A stretch of 64,000 nt of DNA, taken from contig CAVQIT010000004.1 of the NCBI GenBank assembly GCA_963712655.1, positions 124,001 to 188,000 on the forward strand. The letters run 5' to 3'. The notes below the pieces were generated by a model, which had not been told where the DNA came from, did no database searches, and worked only from the letters and a program-made list of their open reading frames with translations. Shown here one piece after another: positions 51,142 to 62,900 of the stretch. The stretch's first letter is position 1, and every line of letters starts with the position of its first letter. This stretch comes from Pollutimonas sp963712655. Lineage in GTDB: Bacteria; Pseudomonadota; Gammaproteobacteria; Burkholderiales; Burkholderiaceae_B. Made by a program: the position numbers and the translations under genes.

Positions 51142-51173
51142 GCCGGATTCGCGCCGCGGGCGCGTAATCCGGC
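51142..51173. repeat. Palindromic intergenic repeat, copy C
   Basis: Nearly perfect arms GCCGGATTCGCGCC and GGCGCGTAATCCGGC with loop GCG, between the convergent aceA and LysR genes. This is the clearest copy of the family. Confidence 0.8.
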
Positions 51174-51188
51174 GCCAATATCAACAAT

Positions 51189-52097
51189 TTAATGCGTTTC
51201 CCAGTAGGAGGGGGCTGAATAGCGGGCGCGCAGCATGTCCACGAACAGGCGCACGCGCAGCGGTAAATGCTTGCGTTCCGGCAGCATGGCGAAAATGCCA
51301 TTGGCGGGCGCGGCGTAGTCGTCCAGGACGCTTAGCAGGCGGCCTGCGGCCAGATCCTCATGGACCTCCCACAAAGACCGCCACGCCAGCCCGTAGCCGG
51401 CCAGCGTCCATTGGTGCAGCACAGAGCCGTCGCTGCACGCCAGATTGCCTTTGACGCGCACGGCGCGCACCTGGCCATCTTGTTTGAGCAGCCAGCCTTT
51501 GGACTGATTGCCCTGATTGCCGAACGACAGGCAATTGTGCTGGACCAGGTCGTCCGGGGTATTGGGCCGGCCATGCTGGCCCAGGTAGGAGGGGGCGGCG
51601 ACGATCACCCGTTTATTGTCGGCCAGCCGCAGGCCGACGATTTGCGAATCGTCGAGTTCGCCGATGCGAATCGCGCAGTCGTAGCCTTCTTCGATCAGGT
51701 CGACCAGGCGGTCGCTGAGATCCAGCGCAAGGGTGACATCGGGATAGCTGACGGTAAAATCGGGCAGCAAAGGCGCCACATGGCGGCGTCCGAAGCCGGC
51801 CGGCGCGCTGATGCGCAGATGGCCGGTGGGATTGATGCCGCCTTGCGCAATGCGGGTTTCGGCGTCGCTCAGATCGCGCAGTATGCGCTGGGCTTCTTCG
51901 AAAAAGGCGCTGCCCTCGGAGGTCAGCGACAGCTTGCGCGTTGAGCGCAGCAGCAGCTTGATGCCCAGGCGTGCTTCCAGCGCATTGATGCGCCGGCCCA
52001 TCATGGCGGGCGCTATGCCTTCGGCGCGCGCCGCGGCGGACAAGCTGCCCAGGCTGGCCGCCGCCACGAAACTTTTGAGTTGCTTGAATTGATCCAT
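51189..52097 (-). CDS. LysR-family transcriptional regulator
   Basis: 302-residue LysR regulator of the CrgA/DsdC-like group that begins MDQFKQLKSFVAAASLGSLS with the helix-turn-helix in AAARAEGIAPAMMGRRINAL. GHLRISAPAGFGRRHVAPLL is the usual linker to the effector domain. It is divergent from clpB, and its target is not evident: no LysR-type operator stands out in the 180-base gap, and aceA points towards it from the other side. It may act on distant genes. Confidence 0.88.
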   Translation of the reverse strand: MDQFKQLKSFVAAASLGSLSAAARAEGIAPAMMGRRINALEARLGIKLLLRSTRKLSLTSEGSAFFEEAQRILRDLSDAETRIAQGGINPTGHLRISAPAGFGRRHVAPLLPDFTVSYPDVTLALDLSDRLVDLIEEGYDCAIRIGELDDSQIVGLRLADNKRVIVAAPSYLGQHGRPNTPDDLVQHNCLSFGNQGNQSKGWLLKQDGQVRAVRVKGNLACSDGSVLHQWTLAGYGLAWRSLWEVHEDLAAGRLLSVLDDYAAPANGIFAMLPERKHLPLRVRLFVDMLRARYSAPSYWETH

Positions 52098-52212
52098 GCT
52101 GCCTGGAAATGAGTCGATTGCTTTGGACCAGGTAATGATAAACCCAGTTCAGGGGCTTGGGCGGCGTGCCGGCATGTTCTCGACGCGGGAGGCCGGCGTT
52201 GGAGCGCATTCC

Positions 52213-52242
52213 CTTGAAATTCCTGCTTGTGGCCGCACATAT
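52213..52242 (+). promoter_or_regulatory. Sigma-32 (heat-shock) type promoter of clpB
   Basis: CTTGAAA (52213-52219), a 15-base spacer and GCACATAT (52235-52242). The first is the full sigma-32 -35 element; the second matches CCCCATWT at six of eight positions. The start codon is about 35 bases further on, which suits heat-shock control of clpB. Confidence 0.65.
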
Positions 52243-52285
52243 TCACTATTCGAGCCGAGCCGCTCTTTTTTCTTGTGAAATGACT

Positions 52286-54880
<2,595 letters not shown>

Positions 54881-54886
54881 GCTGGA

Positions 54887-54911
54887 GCAGGCCCCTGGAA
54901 TAGGGGCCTGC
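54887..54911 (+). terminator. Hairpin after clpB
   Basis: GCAGGCCCCT / AGGGGCCTGC with a 5-base loop. The stem is strong but it is followed by TTCG rather than a T run, so termination would be partial. Confidence 0.55.
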
Positions 54912-55024
54912 TTCGCCGCGGGTGTGTTGGGACTTGGGATCCCCCTGGTGTCTATTTTCTGGATTGCAAGCAGCATGTTGTTGCATAATGCCTGATCGAT
55001 AAAAAAGACAAGGAGACAAACACT

Positions 55025-56005
55025 ATGCTTACCACCCGTTTCAGCGCAGGGTTCTTGATGGCCGGCTTGCTTGCCTATGGATTTGGCGCATCCGCCGCGG
55101 CTCAGGATTTTCCGGCCGGCAAGACCATCACCATGGTCGTCGGTTTTTCGGCCGGCGGGGCCACCGATACGGCGGCACGTATTATTGCCAAGAAGCTGTC
55201 GGATAATCTTGGCCAATCGGTAGTGGTCGATAATCGTCCAGGAGCCGGCGGTAATATCGCCCATCAACTGGTAGCCATCGCCAAACCGGATGGCGCGACG
55301 ATTTTGCTGGGATCCATCGGGCCGCTTTCGATTGCGCCCCATTTGATGAAATTGCCTTACGATCCCGTGCGTGATCTTGCCCCCTTGACCATGGGTGTGA
55401 ACTTTCCCAATGTGCTCGTGGTGCATCCTTCCCTGAAGGTCAAGACGCTTGCCCAGTTCATCGATCTTGCCAAGAAGAAACCGGGCGCACTGGATTATGC
55501 GTCCACTGGCGTAGGGTCGGCATCGCATATGGCGGGTGAAATGTTCAATCAGCGGGCGGGAATCAACACGGTCCACGTTCCTTACAAAGGCGGTAGCCCG
55601 GCGTTGATCGACGTTGTGGGAGGCAGGGTGGCCGCTTATTATTCCACTCCTTCATCCGCGGCCCCGCACATCGAGGCCGGCCACGTGGTTGCGCTCGCGA
55701 CCACCGGCCTGGAACGCTCCGAAGCCATGCCCGACGTGCCGACGATTGCCGAATCCGGCTTTCCCGGCTTCAATGCCACCAACTGGTATGCCTTCGTCGC
55801 GCCGGGGAAAACCCCTGAAAACATACTCGAGCGCTGGAACCATGAGCTCGTCAAGGTATTGAACTCGCCCGATGTGCATGATGAACTCGCCAAGCAAGGC
55901 CTGACACCCATGCCGACTACGCGCAAGGAACTGGCCGACTATATTGCCAACGAGTCCAGCACCTGGGCCAAGATCATTAAAGATCGCCACATCACGATCA
56001 ATTGA
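55025..56005 (+). CDS. Bug/TctC-family tripartite tricarboxylate binding protein
   Basis: 326-residue periplasmic solute receptor with a signal peptide (MLTTRFSAGFLMAGLLAYGF, cleavage near ASAAA-Q, residue 26-27). The mature part begins FPAGKTITMVVGFSAGGATD, then DNRPGAGGNIAHQLVAIAKP and VHVPYKGGSPALIDVVGGRV, the Bug signatures. Such receptors are greatly expanded in Bordetella and related genera and bind carboxylates, amides or amino acids; most are orphans, and no TctA/TctB genes lie nearby here either. AGGAGA is 10 bases before ATG 55025. Confidence 0.93.
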   Translation: MLTTRFSAGFLMAGLLAYGFGASAAAQDFPAGKTITMVVGFSAGGATDTAARIIAKKLSDNLGQSVVVDNRPGAGGNIAHQLVAIAKPDGATILLGSIGPLSIAPHLMKLPYDPVRDLAPLTMGVNFPNVLVVHPSLKVKTLAQFIDLAKKKPGALDYASTGVGSASHMAGEMFNQRAGINTVHVPYKGGSPALIDVVGGRVAAYYSTPSSAAPHIEAGHVVALATTGLERSEAMPDVPTIAESGFPGFNATNWYAFVAPGKTPENILERWNHELVKVLNSPDVHDELAKQGLTPMPTTRKELADYIANESSTWAKIIKDRHITIN

Positions 56006-56134
56006 CGGCAACTGCCCCGGTGCACGCCGGGGCAGTCGTCTGTTTGGCGCAGCGGAGCAGGCCGTATTGGCATTCAGGACGCCATGCCCACGCTTTCAGG
56101 CCTGTTTGCGAGAGCAAAGCCTGGCTGCGGCGGC

Positions 56135-56166
56135 GCCGGACTACGCGCCTTGGGCGCTAATCCGGC
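56135..56166. repeat. Palindromic intergenic repeat, copy D
   Basis: Arms GCCGGACTACGCGCC and GGCGCTAATCCGGC around a 3-base loop. It lies between convergent tctC-type and queH genes and includes the queH stop codon (56157-56159, minus strand), so the repeat codes the last two residues of QueH. Confidence 0.75.
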
Positions 56167-56867
56167 CCGCGGTCGTGTCCGGGCGGAGGATTCAATTCCA
56201 GTTCGTCCTTGCCGTAGAACTTGATGCCTATCTTGACGCGATCGCGGCCCTGGTCGCGCCGGTGCCGGTTCGTGTCCCGCAAGGAATATACGCAGCCGCA
56301 ATATTCCTGCTGGTAGAACTCTTCGCGCTTGCTGATTTCTATCATGCGCGCCGAACCGCCGCCTTTGCGCCAGTTGTAGGTCCAGTAGGCCAGGCCGGGA
56401 TAGCGCGCCGCGGCGCGTTCGCCGCAGCCGTTGATCTGGTTCATGTCTTTCCAGCGTGAGATACCCAGCGAACTGCTTATGGTGTCGAAGCCATGTTCGT
56501 GGGCATACAGGGCGGTGCGTTCGAAGCGCATATCGAAGCATACCGTGCAGCGCTGACCGCGTTCGGGCTCGTTTTCCAGGCCCTTGACACGTTCGAACCA
56601 GTTGTCGCGGTCGTAATCGGCATCGATGAATTCAATGTTGTGTTCGGCCGCGAAGCGTATGTTCTCGTTCTTGCGGATTTCGTATTCGCGATCCGGATGG
56701 ATATTGGGATTGTAGAAGTAAATGGCGTAATCGATACCCGATGCGGTCATGGCTTCCATGACTTCGCCGGAGCAAGGGGCGCAGCATGAATGCAGCAACA
56801 CCTTCTTGCGGTTATCGGGCAGAACAAGTTGAGGGCGTTTGAAGTCGGTCATGGTTCTAGAGTGCAT
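56157..56867 (-). CDS. queH: Epoxyqueuosine reductase QueH
   Basis: 236-residue Fe-S enzyme (DUF208) that reduces epoxyqueuosine to queuosine in tRNA, as a non-homologous replacement of QueG. The metal-binding cysteines are in LLHSCCAPCSGEVMEAM, RGQRCTVCFDMRFERTALYA and FYQQEYCGCVYSLRD; DTISSSLGISRWKDMNQING is also conserved. The last 30 residues are charged and variable. Start ATG 56867 or ATG 56852 (six codons in) are both possible. With queF at 49 kb the window has two steps of the queuosine pathway. The 3' end runs into a palindromic repeat. Confidence 0.93.
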   Translation of the reverse strand: MHSRTMTDFKRPQLVLPDNRKKVLLHSCCAPCSGEVMEAMTASGIDYAIYFYNPNIHPDREYEIRKNENIRFAAEHNIEFIDADYDRDNWFERVKGLENEPERGQRCTVCFDMRFERTALYAHEHGFDTISSSLGISRWKDMNQINGCGERAAARYPGLAYWTYNWRKGGGSARMIEISKREEFYQQEYCGCVYSLRDTNRHRRDQGRDRVKIGIKFYGKDELELNPPPGHDRGPD

Positions 56868-56974
56868 CGTAGCGGCTATCGGACTGCCGGCAAATTTTTC
56901 CGCAGGCCGGAAAGGGAAGGCAGCGGTCCGATGCGCCGCCGCGGCGTATTGGTGTAAAGACAGTTCCGGCTATT

Positions 56975-59749
56975 TTAGTCGCCTATCGCCACATTCCAAA
57001 GTTCCCGCACGGCAGAGCGTTCGTCTTGCAAGGTTGAGCTTGGCACGCGGGCCTTTTCGGCGCCCTGGAGCCGCAAGCCATGCTGCTGCTTGCGGAATTC
57101 CCGATAGGCGTTGGCTACTTTGGACGCCAGATCAGCGGGAATCAGGCCGGCGTCGGCGGCCAGGCGCAGCAGCGCGATATTGCCCAGATTGGCCAGAAGC
57201 CCGGGATGTTGGCGGGAATAGCACAGCACCAGGTATTGGGTGATGAATTCGACGTCGACCATCCCGCCGCGATCATGCTTCAGGTCGAAGTCGGATGTGG
57301 GGTTGGGGTGGCCCGCGCCGATCTTTGCGCGCATGTCGCGCACTTCGGTCTTGAACGCCTCCGGGTCGCGCGGCAATAGCAGAACCTGCTGCCGGATTTG
57401 TTCGAAGCGCGCGCCGATTTCCGCGCTGCCGGCCACAAAACGGGCCCGGGTGATGGCCTGGTGTTCCCAGGCCCAGGCGTGTTGCGTCTGGTACTGGGTA
57501 AAGGCTTCGATCGACACCGCCAGCAGGCCGGCATCGCCGTCGGGGCGCAGGCGCAGGTCGATTTCGTACAAGCGGCCCGACGAGGTCATGGTGGACAGCC
57601 ATGAGGACATGCGCCGTCCCAGCTTGGCGTAAATTTCGCTGGCGTCGTCGTCGCTGGGGTCATCGTAAAGAAACACCAGGTCCAGATCGGAGGCGTAGCC
57701 TATTTCCTTGCCGCCCAGTTTTCCGTAGGCGATGATGGCAAAATGCGGCGGCGCCAGGTCGGTTCGCCTGTTCTTGCCCTGCACCAGCGGCCATACCCGG
57801 TAAATGGTTTCGGCCAGCAACATATCGGCCAGCGAGGACAGCCGATCGGCAAGATGTTCTGTCGTCAGCGCGCCTTCCAGATCCTGGGCCAGCAACTGGA
57901 AAGTGATCTGATGCTGAAAGTCGCGCATCAAATTCATTTGTTGTTCGACATCGGGCTGGCCATCGGGCAGCATGCAGGCATCCAGTTCGCTGTGCAGTTG
58001 CTGGGCGATTTGCTTGAAATCCGGGGGCTCCAGCAGCGAATGCCATTCGATCAGGCTGTCCAGCAGCAAAGGAAAGCGGATCAGATACTGGGAAGCCCAT
58101 GGGCTGGCGCTGACGATGCGGGCCACCCTGGCCAGGGTGTCGGGATACTCGGCCAGCAGCGCCAGATAGGCGCTGCGCTGGGCCACGCTTTCGACCAGGG
58201 TCAGCAGTCGTACCGCGGTCTGGTCGGGCTGGCTGGTCCTGGAGGCCGCATTGATAATGGCGGGCAGTAGCGTTTCGAGGCGCTTGCGGCTGGTCTCGGG
58301 CAGGCTGCGGATGCGATGGCTGTCCAGCATGGCATCCACGCGTTGGCAGATGGCGGGCGCTTGTTCGCCGATGTGCTGTTGAATATGTTCGGCCAGATTG
58401 CCGCAGGGCGTGTCGGCACGGCGCGGGGACGTATCGTCGCTGTCGCCGTCGCCCATGCCGGCGATGCGGAAGGCATTGCGAAAGCTTTGTTCGACGAAGA
58501 CGCGGTGGGCCGTCAACTGCGCCTCGAAGTCCGGCAGCGTCATTCCCATGGCTTGCGCCAGTCCGACACGCTGGCCGTCGTCGCGCGGCAGCAAATGGGT
58601 TTGCTCGTCCTCGCGATATTGCAGCATGTGCTCGATCCGGCGCAGAAAACAATAGGCGGTTTCCAGATTATCGGCAACGTCGCCGGCAATGACGCCCGCA
58701 TTTTTCTGCCTGTAGAGCGCCGATAGCAGGGAGCGTTGTTGCAGCGAGGGCATGCGCCCGCCGCGTATCAATTGGCTTAACTGCACAATGAATTCGATTT
58801 CGCGTATGCCCCCGTCGCCCAGTTTGATATTATGGATGGTGTCCACGCCAGTGCGGGCCAGCGCCTGGCGCTGCCAATCCTGCCGTATCCGCTCGCGCAG
58901 TCCGCGCAGCGCCGCCAAGGCGTCGAAGTCGAAGTATTTGCGGTAGACGAAAGGGGTGCGCAAGGATTCCAGCTGTTCCAGTTGGCTTGCGGGGTCGCTG
59001 CCGGCGAAGGCCTGGCAGGGGATGACCCTGCTTTTCAGCCAGGCATAGCGTTCCCATTCCCTTCCCTGGCTGACCAGATAGTTTTCCAGCGCATCCAGGC
59101 TCCAGGCCAAAGGCCCCGAGTCTCCATCCGGACGCAAGCGCAAATCAGTGCGGAACACCTGCCCATCGGCGTCGATTTCCGATAGCACGGGCATCATGCG
59201 CTGCGTGACGCGGCCATAGAATTCATGGTGGCTGATCTTGCGCCGGCCTGTGGTTTCGCCTTCCTCGCCGTACAGCATGATCAAATCGATGTCGGAGGAC
59301 ACATTCAGTTCCTTGCCGCCCAGCTTGCCCATGCCCAGAATAATCAATTCCTGCGGCCGTCCTGTGTTGGGGGCCAGGGGAATGCCATGCGTTTCGGCCA
59401 GGCTGGTCGCAATGCATTTGTAAGCCTCGGCCACGGCCAGGTCGGCCAGGGCGGACATGGCGGTCACGACTTCCTGCAAGGGCGCTGTGCCATTGATGTC
59501 GCGCACCATCACGGTAAAGAAAACGCGCTCGCGCAGTTGACGCAGTACTTTGCGCAGCTCGGCGACACCAAGCGCGGCGTCCGGGCCGGCGGGCTTGAGT
59601 TCGTCGAACCAGGCATGGACGGTTTTGCGGATGACCGGCAGCGCGGCGGCTTGGGCCAGCCATTGTTCGAATGGCGCATTGGCGCCGATCTTGCGGCGCA
59701 GCGCGCCGGACCAGCATAGGGCGGGCTCTAATATAATGGCTAGTGGCAT
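56975..59749 (-). CDS. glnE: Bifunctional glutamine synthetase adenylyltransferase/removase
   Basis: 924-residue regulator that adds or removes AMP on glutamine synthetase in response to PII. Two nucleotidyltransferase domains are seen: the removase half with GMGKLGGKELNVSSDIDLIM and LRLRPDGDSGPLAWSLDALE, and the transferase half with YGKLGGKEIGYASDLDLVFL and DLRLRPDGDAGLLAVSIEAF, each followed by its helical GlnE domain (KLGDGGIREIEFIVQLSQLI; KHDRGGMVDVEFITQYLVLC). The start ATG 59749 (MPLAIILEPALCW) is chosen; the frame extends 23 codons upstream without family features. It is divergent from yhdP. Confidence 0.95.
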   Translation of the reverse strand: MPLAIILEPALCWSGALRRKIGANAPFEQWLAQAAALPVIRKTVHAWFDELKPAGPDAALGVAELRKVLRQLRERVFFTVMVRDINGTAPLQEVVTAMSALADLAVAEAYKCIATSLAETHGIPLAPNTGRPQELIILGMGKLGGKELNVSSDIDLIMLYGEEGETTGRRKISHHEFYGRVTQRMMPVLSEIDADGQVFRTDLRLRPDGDSGPLAWSLDALENYLVSQGREWERYAWLKSRVIPCQAFAGSDPASQLEQLESLRTPFVYRKYFDFDALAALRGLRERIRQDWQRQALARTGVDTIHNIKLGDGGIREIEFIVQLSQLIRGGRMPSLQQRSLLSALYRQKNAGVIAGDVADNLETAYCFLRRIEHMLQYREDEQTHLLPRDDGQRVGLAQAMGMTLPDFEAQLTAHRVFVEQSFRNAFRIAGMGDGDSDDTSPRRADTPCGNLAEHIQQHIGEQAPAICQRVDAMLDSHRIRSLPETSRKRLETLLPAIINAASRTSQPDQTAVRLLTLVESVAQRSAYLALLAEYPDTLARVARIVSASPWASQYLIRFPLLLDSLIEWHSLLEPPDFKQIAQQLHSELDACMLPDGQPDVEQQMNLMRDFQHQITFQLLAQDLEGALTTEHLADRLSSLADMLLAETIYRVWPLVQGKNRRTDLAPPHFAIIAYGKLGGKEIGYASDLDLVFLYDDPSDDDASEIYAKLGRRMSSWLSTMTSSGRLYEIDLRLRPDGDAGLLAVSIEAFTQYQTQHAWAWEHQAITRARFVAGSAEIGARFEQIRQQVLLLPRDPEAFKTEVRDMRAKIGAGHPNPTSDFDLKHDRGGMVDVEFITQYLVLCYSRQHPGLLANLGNIALLRLAADAGLIPADLASKVANAYREFRKQQHGLRLQGAEKARVPSSTLQDERSAVRELWNVAIGD

Positions 59750-59821
59750 AGGGCTTGCAAGAAAAGAATAAGCTCGAAAACAGGAGACGAAAACGGTAAA
59801 AACAGGTACAAGTTCCAAGGG

Positions 59822-59878
59822 TGGCCCGAATGCGGCCGTGCCCCTGATTCCAACCTGGAACGTGGCGCATTCGGGCCA
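59822..59878. repeat. Large inverted repeat between glnE and yhdP
   Basis: Perfect 13-bp arms TGGCCCGAATGCG (59822-59834) and CGCATTCGGGCCA (59866-59878), with a nested hairpin TTCCA ACC TGGAA (59848-59860) inside. It would form a long hairpin in RNA of either strand or a cruciform in DNA. It lies 47 bases before the yhdP start and 72 bases before the glnE start, so it may shape expression of one or both. Confidence 0.7.
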
Positions 59879-59925
59879 TTCCCGAGAAGATACTGTAAAT
59901 ATATGACTGCTGGCTAATTTAACCT

Positions 59926-62900
59926 GTGTTTCGACTCTCTGGCGCCTTTCTCAAGCTGCTTTGCAAGATAGTATTGATTGTCTATTTCCTGGCGGCAGGG
60001 GCATTCCTGGGTGTTCGCTATTGGGTTTTACCCAATATCGATCAATGGCGCCCTTACATAGCGCAGCAATTATCCACCACTCTGAGAACCCAGGTCAGCC
60101 TGGATGAGGTCAAGGCCGATTGGAACGGCCTGCGGCCCCGGCTGGATTTTTACGGCGTTACCTTTGCCGACAGGCGTCAGCGCAAGGTGCTGAGCCTGCC
60201 GCATGTGCAGGCGGTCGTCAGCTGGCGCAGCCTTTTCGCCGGAACCCCCCAATTCACCAGCCTTCAGGCCAGCGGTATCGATATCAGTGTGCGGCGCGAC
60301 TCCCGTCGGCGCTTGTGGGTGCTGGGGCAGTCGTTCAAGGTTGACAGCCTGGATGAGCAGGATGCCGGCGCCCAGGACAAATTGCTGGCGTGGCTGGCCA
60401 CGCAACGTCGTATCGTCCTGGACGGCGCCACCATACGCTGGATCGATGAGGCGCGCCGGGCACCCCCGCTGGTGTTGCGGGCCGTGACATTGGTGATGCA
60501 CAACCAGGGGGGCGATCATCGTTTTTCACTGGAGGCGATGCCGCCCGCCGAGCTGGGCCAGTCATTGGATGTGCGCGGGCAGTTCCAGCGCGCGCCCACC
60601 GAACGGCCGCAAGGGCTTTTTTTGCAGAGCGCCGATGGCCAGGTGTATGCGCATGTGGAAAAAATGCGGCCCTCGGGCTGGGCCCCCTGGCTGGATGTGC
60701 CGCAGCTTCTGGAGTCGGGCGAGGTATCGGCAAAAAGCTGGCTGGCATTCAAGGCCGGCAAGCTAGCGCATGTTACATCGGACGTCACAGTCGAAAAGGG
60801 GCGATGGAGGCTGGGCGGCGACGCGCGCGCCCAGGCCGATTTCCTGCGCGTATACATGGCTGGGTCTTGGCAGGGTGTGAGGGCGGTGTTTCCGGCTGCT
60901 CAAGGGCCGGCAAGCGGTACGGAACCGGCTGGATCGCCAAGTCCGGCCGATCCGCCATCGCCTCCTGTCGAATTCCGCCTGCAGACAGTCAGGCTGGGTA
61001 TTCAGGCAGCCGGTATTATCGAGCATCCGCTGGACTTTGATCGTATCGGCGCCCAGGGTACTGTGCAGCGTCTGCCTGACGCTTTCCTGCAAGTGCGGGC
61101 CCAGCGCCTGAACCTGAGCAATGGCGATATGGACGCTAGCCTCGAGGGCAGTTGGCGGCAAGGGGGGGCGGGCTCCGCCGGGCTGGTCGATATAAAGGGC
61201 CGGTTCAAGCGGGCGCTGATTGCGGCGATAGATGACTATTTGCCCAATAGCGTGGAGCCGGCGGCCCGGCTATGGATGGGCAAGGGCCTGGTGGCCGGTC
61301 AGATACAGGATGCCAATCTTGAACTGAATGGCGATCTCGACTATTTCCCTTTTGCCCAGGATCCTTCCAAGGGCGATTTTCATGTCTCCGGGCGGTATTC
61401 CGGCGGCGTGATCGATTATTTGCCCCCAGTCGGCAAAGAGCTGGGCTGGCCGCGCCTGACAGATATGCAAGGCAAGGTGGAAATGCGGCGTGCCGATTTG
61501 CACGTGGCCGCCGATCGCGCCATGATGCAGCCGGCCGCGGGCCTGCCCATTCAATTGGACGGCGTGACGGCGCATATTCCCAATGTCGAACAGCATGCGG
61601 TCTTGACGATAAATGGGCTTGCGGCTGCCAAAAGCGGAGCCTTCCTGGCCTTGATGACGCATACTCCTTTGGGCGGAATGCTGGATGGGGTATTTAACCA
61701 GGCGAGCGCGGATGGCGCCTGGGAAGTGCCGTTGAGCTTGACCATTCCTTTGGCGCACAGCCGCGATGCAACCGTGCGGGGCGCAATCCGTTTTGCGGGC
61801 GGCTCTCTGCGCCTGGCGCCGCGTTTGCCGGCGTTTACCGCGCTTTCCGGTACCCTGGATTTCACCGATACCGGAATAAGCTCACCCGGGCTCAAGGCCA
61901 CCTTGCTGGGAGGCCCGGTCATGGTGGCCGGCGGGGTTGGCGGCGCCTTCAAGGGCTTGCAGTTGCATGGCAGCGCCGCCGCCAAGGCGCTGGCCGATTA
62001 CGCGGGTCTTCAGGGCATGACGCGCTTGCAAGGCACTCTGCCATATACCTTGACCTTGCGCTACCCGGATGCCGCGAATTTCGCGATTAGCCTGGAGTCC
62101 AGTCTGTCCGGACTGGCGCTGGATTTGCCGCCACCCTTGGGTAAGCCAGCGGGGCAAACCATGCCGTTGCGTGTCGATTGGCAGCAGAATACCGACGGTA
62201 AAAGCATGGGCCTGAGCGTTGCGCTGGGCAAAGAAATGAACGCCACGCTGTTGCACCGCAAGAACCAGAAGGCCGGCGCCTATTTTTACGCGGCGGCGGT
62301 TGGGGTGAATCAGCATCCGGATATTCTGGCCGATGGCCTGAATCTGGATATTCATTATCCATCGGTGGATGTCGACAGTTGGAAGCAGATTGTCGCCGAG
62401 TTTTCCGCGCCATTGCCTGGCCCCGCCGGCCGGCGCCCGCGACCCTTGCTGCCCGATGTGCGCGAACTGCGTTTGCAGGCCGCGCAGGCCATGGTGGGCG
62501 GATTGAAGCTTGATGAATTGACTTTTACGGCACGCAAATCCCAGGCCGAGGATTGGAGGGTGGATGTCAGTTCTTCGCAGACCGCCGGAACCTTGTTCTG
62601 GCGCGAGGCACAGGGCCGGATCGCGGGCCGCGTCGATGCCAGTTTCGACCGTCTGTCGCTGGGCCGCGACAAGGCCAATGGCGACGCCGGCAAGGACGAC
62701 GCAGCCGATAGCTTTCATCTGGATGACGATCTGGATATCCCTGGGGTCAATTTGCATGTGCAGAATTTTCGTCTGTATGGCCGCGATGTCGGAAAACTGT
62801 CCGTGGCGGGAATCAATCTAGCCCGCGGACATTTGTGGCAACTGGAAAAATTGACCTTGGCCGGCCATGGCATGGATCTTGCCGGCTCGGGTATGTGGCG

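Noticed and set aside
59891..59909. SOS-like sequence TACTGTAAATATATGACTG before yhdP
   Set aside because: CTG is not followed by CAG at the required 10-base spacing.
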